Source: Halorubrum sp. Atlit-26R
GTDB taxonomy: Archaea > Halobacteriota > Halobacteria > Halobacteriales > Haloferacaceae
Assembly: GCF_003666015.1 (NCBI RefSeq)
Contig: NZ_QPLT01000005.1
Coordinates: forward strand, 62,001 to 126,000
Direction: 5' to 3'
DNA length: 64,000 nt
Of the stretch, positions 18,276 to 25,606 are shown one piece after another (positions within the stretch are counted from its first letter, which is position 1; each line of letters opens with the position of its first letter). Below the pieces are notes generated by a model. The model was given only the letters and a program-made list of their open reading frames with translations, was not told the origin of the DNA and ran no database searches. The translations under genes and the position numbers were made by a program.

Positions 18276-19127
18276 TCAATCGGGGTCCTCGATCGCTCGG
18301 GCGGCTGCCAGCACCTCGTCGTGGAGGGTGCCGTTCGAGGCGACCAAGCCCTTCGAGTCGTGGCGCCAGCGGTCTCCTTCTAAGTCCGTCACGCGCCCCC
18401 CGGCCTGTCGGATCACGAAGACCCCCGCAACCGTGTCCCAGGGGTTCGCCGCGACGTTCGTGATCGTTCCCTCCAGCCCGCCGGCCGCGACCGTCGGGAG
18501 CACCACCTGCGCGGCGCCGAACCGACGCATGTCGCCGAAGCGCGTCACGATCGCCTCGCAGGCGCGGGCGTACTCGTCCCGGGCGTCGTACGCCCACCAG
18601 ATCGTCGGGTCGACGGCGGCGGCGCGGGGCTCGGCCACGTCGCTCACTGCGATCGGCTCGCCGTTGCGGTACGCGCCCGTGGCGTCGGCGGTGTAGGTAT
18701 CTCCGAGGGCGGGCGCGACGATCGCCGCCGCGACGGGCTCGCCGTCGACGACGGCCGCGACCGCGGTCGCCCACACGCGCACGTCGCGGACGTAGTTGTT
18801 CGTCCCGTCGATGGGGTCGATCACCCACGCGGGGCCCGCGTCCGGCACGGTCTTGCGCTCGTCCTCCTCCTCGCCGACGACCGCGTCGTCGGGGTACGAC
18901 TCGCGGATCGACTCGATGACGGTGCGCTGGGCGGCGCGGTCGGCCTCGGTCACCACGTCGTCTTCGCCCTTCGTTTCCACCGCGATGTCGCTCCGGAAGT
19001 GCTCGTGCGCGACCGCAGCGCCCGCCTCCGCGGCGCGCTTCGCGACCGCGGCGCGCTCGGCGACGTCGTCGGCGCGGTCCGCGACGGGGGGCACGGCCTC
19101 GTCGCCGCGCTCGTCTGCGTCGGTCAT
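18276..19127 (-). CDS. Inositol monophosphatase family phosphatase
   Basis: A 283-residue Mg2+-dependent sugar phosphatase of the IMPase/FBPase superfamily. Metal-binding motifs are GEEDE (about residues 82-86) and the signature DPIDGTNNYVRD near 101-112; the C-terminal NPWDTVAGVFVIRQAGG motif near 227-243 completes the site. Archaeal members often dephosphorylate both myo-inositol-1-phosphate and fructose-1,6-bisphosphate, so the substrate is open. The ATG at 19127 lies 26 bases from a GTTTATA box. The gene ends a few bases after repeat B. Confidence 0.9.
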   Translation of the reverse strand: MTDADERGDEAVPPVADRADDVAERAAVAKRAAEAGAAVAHEHFRSDIAVETKGEDDVVTEADRAAQRTVIESIRESYPDDAVVGEEEDERKTVPDAGPAWVIDPIDGTNNYVRDVRVWATAVAAVVDGEPVAAAIVAPALGDTYTADATGAYRNGEPIAVSDVAEPRAAAVDPTIWWAYDARDEYARACEAIVTRFGDMRRFGAAQVVLPTVAAGGLEGTITNVAANPWDTVAGVFVIRQAGGRVTDLEGDRWRHDSKGLVASNGTLHDEVLAAARAIEDPD

Positions 19128-19152
19128 GGCGCCAGTCGCCGCTCCGGCGGCG

Positions 19153-19159
19153 TATAAAC
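19153..19159 (-). promoter_or_regulatory. TATA box of the IMPase gene
   Basis: GTTTATA on the minus strand, 26 bases from the start codon at 19127. Confidence 0.6.
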
Positions 19160-19244
19160 GTCGGTTCGGCGCGAACGACACTGCGGAATTAACTCAGTTC
19201 CGAATCCGAGTACCTTTAAGTGGATCGGCCTCGGTGGATCGCGT

Positions 19245-19502
19245 ATGGAACCAGAGGAAGCGGTCCGTCAGCTGGAGTACACCATCGACGCCTCGCTCGA
19301 CGAGATCGGTCAGCGCGCCGCCGCCGGCTACCGGCCCACCTTCGAGCGCGTGGCCGAGCGCGCGGACGGGAGCGCGGTGTACGACCTCGCGGGCGAGCTC
19401 TCTCAGGAGGTCGTCGCCGGCTCCTGCCCGTCGCCGGCGGAGGCGAACGCGGTCGCCGAGCGCGTGCTCGACGACTGGGCGTACACAGACGGCGGAGAGT
19501 AG
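19245..19502 (+). CDS. Small acidic haloarchaeal protein
   Basis: An 85-residue acidic, mostly helical protein with no membrane segment and one cysteine (C59). CTTTAAG at 19214-19220, 25 bases before the ATG, is a good promoter. Convergent with the nuclease gene at 19605. No family recognised. Confidence 0.75.
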   Translation: MEPEEAVRQLEYTIDASLDEIGQRAAAGYRPTFERVAERADGSAVYDLAGELSQEVVAGSCPSPAEANAVAERVLDDWAYTDGGE

Positions 19503-19604
19503 ACCGCCGCCGAGCCCGCACCGCTTCTACTTCACACGCTCCGCGAGCCGCGGCTCGAACCGACCGTCGCTGACCCTTCACGGATCGATTCGCTCGCAGA
19601 CCGC

Positions 19605-20855
19605 TCACAGCTCGATCCGCTCTCCGATTTTGGGCGCGCTCGCCGCGAACCCGTCCGCGCGCAGGTCCTCGGCGAACGCCTCGCAGCGGTCGCCGTGGTT
19701 CACCAGCACGCGCGCGTCTCGATACGACGCCAGGAACGACTCCAACCCCTCTCGGTCGGCGTGCGCGGAGAAGTCGTACGACTCCACCCGCGCGCTCACG
19801 GGCTGAACCCGGCCGTTGAGTTCCAGCTGCCCGCGCTCTTGGAGCTCGCGCCCCGGCGTCCCCTCCACCTGATACCCCGTGAGCGTCACGAGGTTCGTCG
19901 GGTTCGTCCGGATCTCGGGGAGGTAGGTGTGGACCGGCCCACCGGCGAGCATCCCCGAGGTGGTGACGACGAGCGCGTTATCGGCCGCGATCCGCTCCCG
20001 CTGTCCGTCGCGGCCCGTGACGACGCGGGCCCGACCAACCGCCTCGCCGAACGCGTCCGCGTCGCGGAGGAACGACGGGTACCGCCGGAGCATCTCGGTC
20101 ACCTCGACGCCCATCCCGTCGACGTACGGCGTGAGGCCGTGTGCGGCCGCGACCATCAGAAGCTCCTGCGTCCGCCCGATGGCGAACGCGGGCGCGACGA
20201 CGGTGCCGCCCTCCCATATCGTCCGCTCGACGCCCTCGGCCCACGCTGACTCCACCGCGGCGCGGTCCTCGTGGGTCACGTCCGCGTAGGTGGACTCGCA
20301 GACCACGACGTCGGCGTCGGGGCGCGCGGTCGTCCCGGCGACCAGCCGCTGGTCGTCCGTGTGGAAGTCGCCGGTGTACAGCAGCCGGGTCTCCCCGTCG
20401 TCGACGAGGACGTGCGCGGAGCCCGGGATGTGGCCCGCCGGGAACAGCGTCACCTCGTACCCGCCCTCATCGATTCCCCCCGCGACCGGAAACGGCTCCT
20501 CGTAGCCGTGCCGCCGCTCGGCCTCGCCCAAGCGCGCGACGTGTTCGGCGCCGAACGGACACAGCGGGCTGTTGCCGTGGAGCTTCAGGGTGTCCTCGGC
20601 GAGCGTGCGCGCGAGTTCGCCCGTCGGCGGCGTCCAGTGGACCGGCGGCCGCCGGTCGCCCTTCAGCAGCGCGGGGACCGCGCCGACGTGGTCGAGGTGG
20701 CCGTGCGAGACGACGACCGCCTCCGGCTCGGGGTCGCGCACGGGATACCGCGGCGGGTCCGCGGTCATGAGCCCGTAGTCCAGCAGCAGCGCGTCGTCGA
20801 CGAGGAGGGCGCTCCGGCCGACCTCGCGGGCGCCGCCGAGGAACTCCAACTCCAT
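19605..20855 (-). CDS. Beta-CASP metallo-beta-lactamase-fold ribonuclease (archaeal CPSF-like, short form)
   Basis: A 416-residue metallo-beta-lactamase/beta-CASP nuclease related to CPSF73, annotated in archaea as mRNA 3'-end processing factor. Zinc motif 2 is HGHLDH near residues 51-56, followed by GHIPGSAHV (motif 3), TGDFH (motif 4), the beta-CASP segment with APAFAIGRTQE, and the C-terminal SAHAD motif. It lacks the N-terminal KH domains of FttA/aCPSF1, so it is the short aCPSF2 type; an RNA 5'-3' exonuclease or endonuclease role is inferred. It is the last gene of the apparent priS-gins-DUF998 operon, 25 bases after DUF998. Confidence 0.9.
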   Translation of the reverse strand: MELEFLGGAREVGRSALLVDDALLLDYGLMTADPPRYPVRDPEPEAVVVSHGHLDHVGAVPALLKGDRRPPVHWTPPTGELARTLAEDTLKLHGNSPLCPFGAEHVARLGEAERRHGYEEPFPVAGGIDEGGYEVTLFPAGHIPGSAHVLVDDGETRLLYTGDFHTDDQRLVAGTTARPDADVVVCESTYADVTHEDRAAVESAWAEGVERTIWEGGTVVAPAFAIGRTQELLMVAAAHGLTPYVDGMGVEVTEMLRRYPSFLRDADAFGEAVGRARVVTGRDGQRERIAADNALVVTTSGMLAGGPVHTYLPEIRTNPTNLVTLTGYQVEGTPGRELQERGQLELNGRVQPVSARVESYDFSAHADREGLESFLASYRDARVLVNHGDRCEAFAEDLRADGFAASAPKIGERIEL

Positions 20856-20880
20856 CGGCGAACCGTAGCCGCCCGCGGCG

Positions 20881-21531
20881 TTAGTGTCCGTCGGTCGTGT
20901 CGCCGGCAGCAGCCCGGATCGCCTCGACCACGGGCGCCGGCCCGACGACCCAGACCCACGCGGCGAGCATGAGCGCCCCCGGGAGTTCGGGCAGCGCGAG
21001 CCCGGTCACGGGCCACCACCCGGCGACGAACGTCGCCCAGACGGCGACGTGGACCGGGGCGAACGCGAGCGCGACGCGCCCGGTCGCCGCTCCGCGCCTG
21101 ACCCAACCGTCGACGGCGAACACCAGCGTGACCAGTCCGTAGAACCCGATCGCGGCCGGCCCGTGGAGCGGCTCGGTGAGGTCGAAGAGGCCGACGCCGG
21201 CCATCGCGACCATCGCCAGCGCGAGGAGGAGCGCCCGGAGCGGGCGCCCGGCCCGTCCGAGGCCCGCCGCGTAGCAGACCCCGGCCGCCCCGCCGGCGAT
21301 CAGCCCCCAGTTGAACGCGGGGGCGCTCCCGTCGCGGACGCCTAAGTCGGAGAGCGCGTCGGTCGCCCACGAGAAGGTCGGATCGAGCAGAATGGCGAGC
21401 GCGATGCCGCCGAGCGCCGAGAGGGTCGCGACGGCGCCGAAAGCGGCCACGAAACGCTCGAATTCGGGAGAATCAGCGTCCGCGTCGGTGTCGCCCTGAT
21501 CGCCGGCAGAGGAGGGCTCGGGAGCCGCCAT
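20881..21531 (-). CDS. DUF998 family membrane protein
   Basis: A 216-residue integral membrane protein with about six helices after a 25-residue acidic N-terminus. FSWATDALSDLGVRDGSAP near residues 53-71 is the typical DUF998 loop, and FDLTEPLHG follows later. Function unknown. It starts 10 bases after the GINS stop codon, inside an apparent replication-gene operon, though no functional link is evident. Confidence 0.85.
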   Translation of the reverse strand: MAAPEPSSAGDQGDTDADADSPEFERFVAAFGAVATLSALGGIALAILLDPTFSWATDALSDLGVRDGSAPAFNWGLIAGGAAGVCYAAGLGRAGRPLRALLLALAMVAMAGVGLFDLTEPLHGPAAIGFYGLVTLVFAVDGWVRRGAATGRVALAFAPVHVAVWATFVAGWWPVTGLALPELPGALMLAAWVWVVGPAPVVEAIRAAAGDTTDGH

Positions 21532-21540
21532 CGGCCGCGG

Positions 21541-22641
21541 TCAGTCGATGCGCTCGGCGGCGTCGCGCTGGACCAGCGGGTCGGCGTTCTCGACCGGGAG
21601 GGAGACCACGTCCTCGCTGGCGAGCTCGTACTCCCGCTCGTCGACGCCGAAGATGGCCCCGACGTCGCGGGTGATCCGGACCGTGGCCCGCTCGGTTCCC
21701 TGATCCGATTCCGGACCGGCGCCCGGCTCGTCGCCCGCCGTCGCTTCGGGGACCGGTCCGCCGTCAGTCGTCGCTCCGGGGTCGACCGCGTCGTCCGATT
21801 CGCCCGCGGAGTGGTCGGTGGCAACGCCGTCGGGCTCGTCGCTCGCGCCGTCGCCCGCGTCGACGCCGACCGCTCCCGGCGGCGCCGGCTCGGGCGGCAC
21901 CGGCGTCGGCTCGTCGTCGCCGTCGGTCGCGGCGCCGTCGGCCGGCTCCGTATCGGGGGAAGCGACCTCGCCGTCGGCCGCGGCGCCCTCGGTCGGTTCG
22001 GGTGGCGCGTTCGGCGGCGATTCCGCCTCGCCGCCGCCCATCGCCCCGGCGAGCGCGTCCGAGGCGGCGGGGCCGTCGCCTGCGTCCGCCTCCTCGGAAC
22101 TCGGACCCGTCGGATCCGTCTCCGCCGGCTCAGCGCCCGTCTGGGACGCATCGGTTTCGGACGTCGGACCGCTCGGCGCGGGGTCGCGCGACTCCGCGGC
22201 GTCGGGTGCGGCCGCGGTCTCGTCGGCGGTCTGGGACTCGTCCGGAATCGGCGACTCGCCCGCGAGCACGTCGAGGACCTCCGACTTGTTCGCGGTGATG
22301 CGCTCGACGAGGTCGTCGAACAGCCGGCGCTCCTCGGTCGTCATCCCCTCCTCGTCGACCGACATGTCGGCCGCGGCGAAGGAGGCGAGCTTGACGACCT
22401 TCCCGACCCGGCGCTCGTAGAGCGCCTCGGCGACCTCCTCGGCGGTCTCGACCTCGTCGGAGAGCCGGCGCACGTCGTCGTCCGCGAACGGGTTCTCGAC
22501 CTGCTCGGCGCGGCGGTCGCGCGCGGCGCGGAGGTCCGCGACGTACGCGCCCACGTCGTCGTAAAACGAGTCCCGCAGGTGCTGGAGGCTGTCCTTGCGG
22601 CGCTCCTTCGCCTGCGCGGACCGGAGTTCGTCGAGGTTCAT
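21541..22641 (-). CDS. gins: DNA replication complex GINS protein (Gins51-type)
   Basis: A 366-residue subunit of the archaeal GINS complex, which bridges MCM helicase and the primase/polymerase machinery in the CMG. The N-terminal ~130 residues are the helical GINS A domain (VGAYVADLRAARDRRAEQ, ERRVGKVVKLASFAAAD). A long acidic Ala/Pro/Asp-rich linker (about 135-300) separates the C-terminal small B domain (VRITRDVGAIFGVDERE, DVVSLPVENADPLV). The long disordered linker is common in haloarchaea. It follows priS by 10 bases, the classic archaeal primase-GINS pair. Confidence 0.93.
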   Translation of the reverse strand: MNLDELRSAQAKERRKDSLQHLRDSFYDDVGAYVADLRAARDRRAEQVENPFADDDVRRLSDEVETAEEVAEALYERRVGKVVKLASFAAADMSVDEEGMTTEERRLFDDLVERITANKSEVLDVLAGESPIPDESQTADETAAAPDAAESRDPAPSGPTSETDASQTGAEPAETDPTGPSSEEADAGDGPAASDALAGAMGGGEAESPPNAPPEPTEGAAADGEVASPDTEPADGAATDGDDEPTPVPPEPAPPGAVGVDAGDGASDEPDGVATDHSAGESDDAVDPGATTDGGPVPEATAGDEPGAGPESDQGTERATVRITRDVGAIFGVDEREYELASEDVVSLPVENADPLVQRDAAERID

Positions 22642-22651
22642 CTGTGGTCGG

Positions 22652-23815
22652 TCATCGTTCGGGGGCTTTCCGCGCCTCGCCGCGGGCCATCAGGAAGGCT
22701 CCCGCGAACTCGGGCACGGTGTTTCTACCGGATTCAACTCTGACGCGCTCGCCGTTTAATTCTACCGTCCGATCCGCGTCCGTCTCGATCCGGATCTCGC
22801 GGCCGACGAACCGCTCCGGGACGGCGTCCCGGAGGGGGTCGAAGTCGGCGAGCTCATCACGGTCGAGCGGCGTGACGACCAGGGCGGAGCCGCCGTGGAG
22901 CGTCCCCGGCAGCCGGATGAGCCGCCGCGTGTCGGTGGTCACCGGCTCGTCGATCGGGGCGGCGTCCTCCGCGGCGACGCGCGACGCGAGCGCCTCCACG
23001 AGCCGTCGCACGCCCGGCCCGCCGGCCTCCACGTTGCCCTCGCGGACCGCGGTCGGGTTCCGGTCGAACGCGCCGAGGATCGTCTCCGCGCGTCCCTCGC
23101 CGATGCCGTCGAGCTCCGTCAGGCGCTCGCGGGCGGCCTCGTCGTCCATCTCGCGGAGGTCGTCGGCGTAGTCGATCAGGGCCTCGTGGACGCGCGCGCC
23201 CCACCCGCCCTCGGTGCGGAGGACGCGCTTCGTCGTCCCGCGGTCGGAGACGGTCCGGATCAGGCCGTCGGTGTCGAGGTCGATGGCGCGCACGTAGTCG
23301 ACGATCTCGCGGCGCGCCTCGCTGTCGAGCTCCCGGACGCTCTCGTCGCGGACGTGGACGTGGTAGCCGCGGCCGCCCGAGAAGACGACCGTCACGTCCT
23401 CGAACGCGAAGTCGTCGTCGACGAAGTCTAACAGCCGCAGGAGGGCCTCCTTACACGCCGCCAGCATCTCCGGGTACGAGGTGGTCTCCGGGTCGACGCC
23501 GGGGAGGTGGTCGGCGTCGAGGTCGAAGACGAGGTCGGCGTTCCGCCACCCCTTCTGGCCCATCGTCGCCGCGCCGGGGTTGTCGTAGCGCGCGGCCGAG
23601 AAGTAGGCGTGGCGGGGGGCGTTGTCCGCGAAGAACGTGTCGACGTCGCCGAGGTCGAACAGCGACTGGTGGCGGACCATCGTCGTCCCCGACCCGGGCG
23701 TCCACGGGATGTGGCCCCACTCGCGGAGGTTCGCGTCGGGCGGGAGCGACAGCGACACCGACCGGTAGTAGTCGCCGAACCGCCCCCGGAGGTACTCGCG
23801 GGTCCGCTCGTCCAT
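22652..23815 (-). CDS. priS: DNA primase small (catalytic) subunit PriS
   Basis: A 387-residue catalytic subunit of archaeo-eukaryotic primase, which makes RNA/DNA primers with PriL. The active-site aspartates lie in VFDLDADHL near residue 97, and the nucleotide-binding SGGRGYHVHV motif lies near 146-155. The N-terminal REYLRGRFGDYYRS helix and the conserved TTDTRRLIRLPGTLHG segment complete the fold. The ATG at 23815 starts MDERTREYL; a longer frame would begin in repeat C. First gene of the priS-gins-DUF998-nuclease run. PriL is not in the window. Confidence 0.95.
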   Translation of the reverse strand: MDERTREYLRGRFGDYYRSVSLSLPPDANLREWGHIPWTPGSGTTMVRHQSLFDLGDVDTFFADNAPRHAYFSAARYDNPGAATMGQKGWRNADLVFDLDADHLPGVDPETTSYPEMLAACKEALLRLLDFVDDDFAFEDVTVVFSGGRGYHVHVRDESVRELDSEARREIVDYVRAIDLDTDGLIRTVSDRGTTKRVLRTEGGWGARVHEALIDYADDLREMDDEAARERLTELDGIGEGRAETILGAFDRNPTAVREGNVEAGGPGVRRLVEALASRVAAEDAAPIDEPVTTDTRRLIRLPGTLHGGSALVVTPLDRDELADFDPLRDAVPERFVGREIRIETDADRTVELNGERVRVESGRNTVPEFAGAFLMARGEARKAPER

Positions 23816-23881
23816 GTCTCCTCTCGTACCCGCGGTCGACGTATCAACGTTACCGTTCGCCCGCGACCGCGACGGCAACTA

Positions 23882-24290
23882 TTTATAAACAGATCAGGCG
23901 GTCGGCGCGTGCCTGCGAGCGGCCGGAGCGAAGCGGAGGCCGCGAGGAGCACGCGCGAGGGAGTCGGTCGGCGGAGCGAAGCGACGCCGACCGACGAGGC
24001 TGGGGAGGCGTGAGGTGCGGAGCGGTGTGGGGTGGGACTCAAAGGGGCAGCCGCGAGGCGGGCGCAGGCGACGTAAGCACCGCAACGAGGGAGCGGTAGC
24101 GACCGAGTGAGGAGCGCAGCGAGCGTGCGCCCGCCTCGCGGCTGGGGCTTTGGCGGTGTTCGCCGTAGATCTACCGTCAGTCATTTATAAATAAACGGCT
24201 GGGGCTTTGGCGGCGTTCGCCGCCGATCTGCGATCAGCTACTTATAATAGAGCGGCTGGGTCTTTGGCCGCGTTCGCCGCCGATCCGCGT
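23882..24290 (-). repeat. Composite dispersed repeat, copy C
   Basis: An inverted copy, bounded on the left by TTTATAAAC at 23882. The module's third and second hairpins come first (arms around GGCGCGTGCC and GTCGGTCGGCG). The first hairpin follows, with perfect 18-base arms at 24049-24066 and 24126-24143. Two units with boxes TTTATAAATA (24184) and CTTATAATA (24241) then follow, each led by GGCTGGGGCTTTGG or a variant. It separates priS from the next small gene. No protein is encoded. Confidence 0.9.
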
Positions 24291-24392
24291 TTTCCACTCG
24301 CAACCGAACGGGCGAGGCCTCGGACGTACCCAAGCAGTCGTCGTCACGTCTCGGCCACAACACTATCCGGGGCCGCGCCGTATCCGTCTCGT

Positions 24393-24539
24393 ATGCGCTC
24401 CGAAGAGGAGGTCAGAGAGCAGTACGAGTTCCTCAGAGAGCAGTTAGACGACGAGGAGATGAAACACCGCGGCGTCGAAGAGTTGTTCACGCACTACAAG
24501 CGCGCGCTCGGGTGGGTGTTAGAAGAGGAACACATGTAA
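24393..24539 (+). CDS. Small charged helical protein, 48 residues
   Basis: A 48-residue protein, very rich in Glu and Arg and probably one or two helices (SEEEVREQYEFLREQL). It carries His and Tyr residues typical of small haloarchaeal proteins but no zinc motif. GC-ending codons and a highly acidic composition support coding; I see no clear TATA box at the expected distance. It lies just beyond repeat C. Function unknown. Confidence 0.6.
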   Translation: MRSEEEVREQYEFLREQLDDEEMKHRGVEELFTHYKRALGWVLEEEHM

Positions 24540-24579
24540 GCGACGTACGACACGTTTATCACTCTCTACGATGTACGAT

Positions 24580-24665
24580 GAAGTGACGCTTCGTCTGGAG
24601 GGCCGAAGCGTCAGCGGGGACCAATCGGCAGGCCCGACGCGGCTTTTTTCCGCGTCGGGCGTGCC
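24580..24665 (+). ncRNA. Candidate small structured RNA (two hairpins)
   Basis: Two strong adjacent hairpins. TGACGCTTCG pairs with CGAAGCGTCA (about 24583-24613), and GCCCGACGCGG pairs with CCGCGTCGGGC around a T-rich loop (about 24633-24661). A TTTAT box at 24554-24558 sits about 25 bases upstream. The ORFs crossing the region do not look like real proteins. An RNA gene or an attenuator/terminator pair is inferred, not shown. Confidence 0.35.
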
Positions 24666-24920
24666 TTCTTCCGACACTCGACCGCGTAGCCCCGGCTCAG
24701 ATTCTCTCGCGGCAGAGCGAACAGACGCCCGTGCCACTCCGTCGAGCGACCGGACACGGTCTCCGTATTCGGCCACGTATCAGACGCGCATAACGAGTTG
24801 CGGCCGCGAACACTCGGTTTGGTGTCGTATGACAATTATCGCACTGATAGAACTGACTCGTCTGTTATGCGGGGCCTAAGGCCCGACGACCGGTCCTGCG
24901 AGGGATAAAATAACGGTATG

Positions 24921-24930
24921 TTTATTTATT
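24921..24930 (+). promoter_or_regulatory. TATA box of padR
   Basis: TTTATTTATT about 27-36 bases before the ATG at 24957. Confidence 0.5.
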
Positions 24931-24956
24931 CTCGACAGGTATGTACAGGCAGTTGT

Positions 24957-25232
24957 ATGTACGACCTCACAGGTTTTCAACGGGACCTGCTCTACGTGAT
25001 CGCGGGCCTCGACGAGCCGCACGGGCTGGCCATCAAAGAGGAGCTCGAAGAGTACTACGAGAAGGAGATCCACCACGGCCGCCTCTACCCGAACCTCGAC
25101 ACGCTCGTCGAGAAGGGGCTCGTCGAGAAGGGCCAGCGCGACCGCCGCACCAACTACTACACGCTGACCCGCCGCGGGCGCCGCGAGATCGAGGCTCGGA
25201 CCGACTGGGAAGCCGAGTACATCGAACACTGA
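24957..25232 (+). CDS. PadR family transcriptional regulator
   Basis: A 91-residue winged-helix DNA-binding protein of the PadR family, short form without the C-terminal dimerisation helices. The family pattern is clear: LTGFQRDLLYVIAGLDEPHG at the start, IKEELEEYYEKEI, the recognition helix region HGRLYPNLDTLVEKGLVEKG near residues 42-61, and the wing TNYYTLTRRGRREIE. The ATG at 24957 gives the usual MYDLTGF start. It stands at the left edge of the accessory island and could control it or itself; the target is unknown. Confidence 0.92.
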   Translation: MYDLTGFQRDLLYVIAGLDEPHGLAIKEELEEYYEKEIHHGRLYPNLDTLVEKGLVEKGQRDRRTNYYTLTRRGRREIEARTDWEAEYIEH

Positions 25233-25606
25233 CTCGGGCGCCCGTCGTGCCCGCGATCGGTCCGTAGCCGTCGGCCCGTCTCTGTCGTTGCCCGCAACCG
25301 TTCTCTTTCCCCCTCGGGATCGCCGCTCTCTCCCCGCGCACCGGACGACCGGATTCGACGCCGCTCCGGCGCCGGCGGAACGTCCGGACGAGACACTGAG
25401 CTGGTCTGTACCCCCGCAGTCGCAACGATCACCCGCGGCGATGACCTGAACTCGGCTCCGAGCCAGGGTATCTTTTTCACTGCGCAGTCTCACGATAGTG
25501 TACGCTCGAACGCGATAAACCGACCCTCCAAACAAAATGTATAAGCCTGACAGTTATTTATCGGCAGACGACAGGTCTATACGGTAATATCCGGAGAATT
25601 TCTCTG
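25233..25606. other. Non-coding interval before the transporter gene
   Basis: About 370 bases with no supportable gene. The last ~110 bases turn AT-rich, with TATA-like motifs near 25540, 25553-25560 and 25576-25588, presumably the promoter region of the transporter gene. Confidence 0.4.

Larger units (their letters stand above)
24540..24956. other. Non-coding interval before the PadR gene
   Basis: About 415 bases. Besides the two hairpins at 24583-24661 it contains an imperfect long dyad, CGCATAACGAG near 24788 and CTCGTCTGTTATGCG near 24856-24870. I see no convincing gene. Confidence 0.4.

Noticed and set aside
22652-24042. Long N-terminal extensions of PriS into repeat C
   Set aside because: The extension is repeat-derived, and the family starts at MDERTREYL.
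24571-24879. 102-codon frame in the gap before padR, and minus-strand frames opposite it
   Set aside because: Composition is not haloarchaeal-protein-like, and the frames cross two strong hairpins. No family resemblance.
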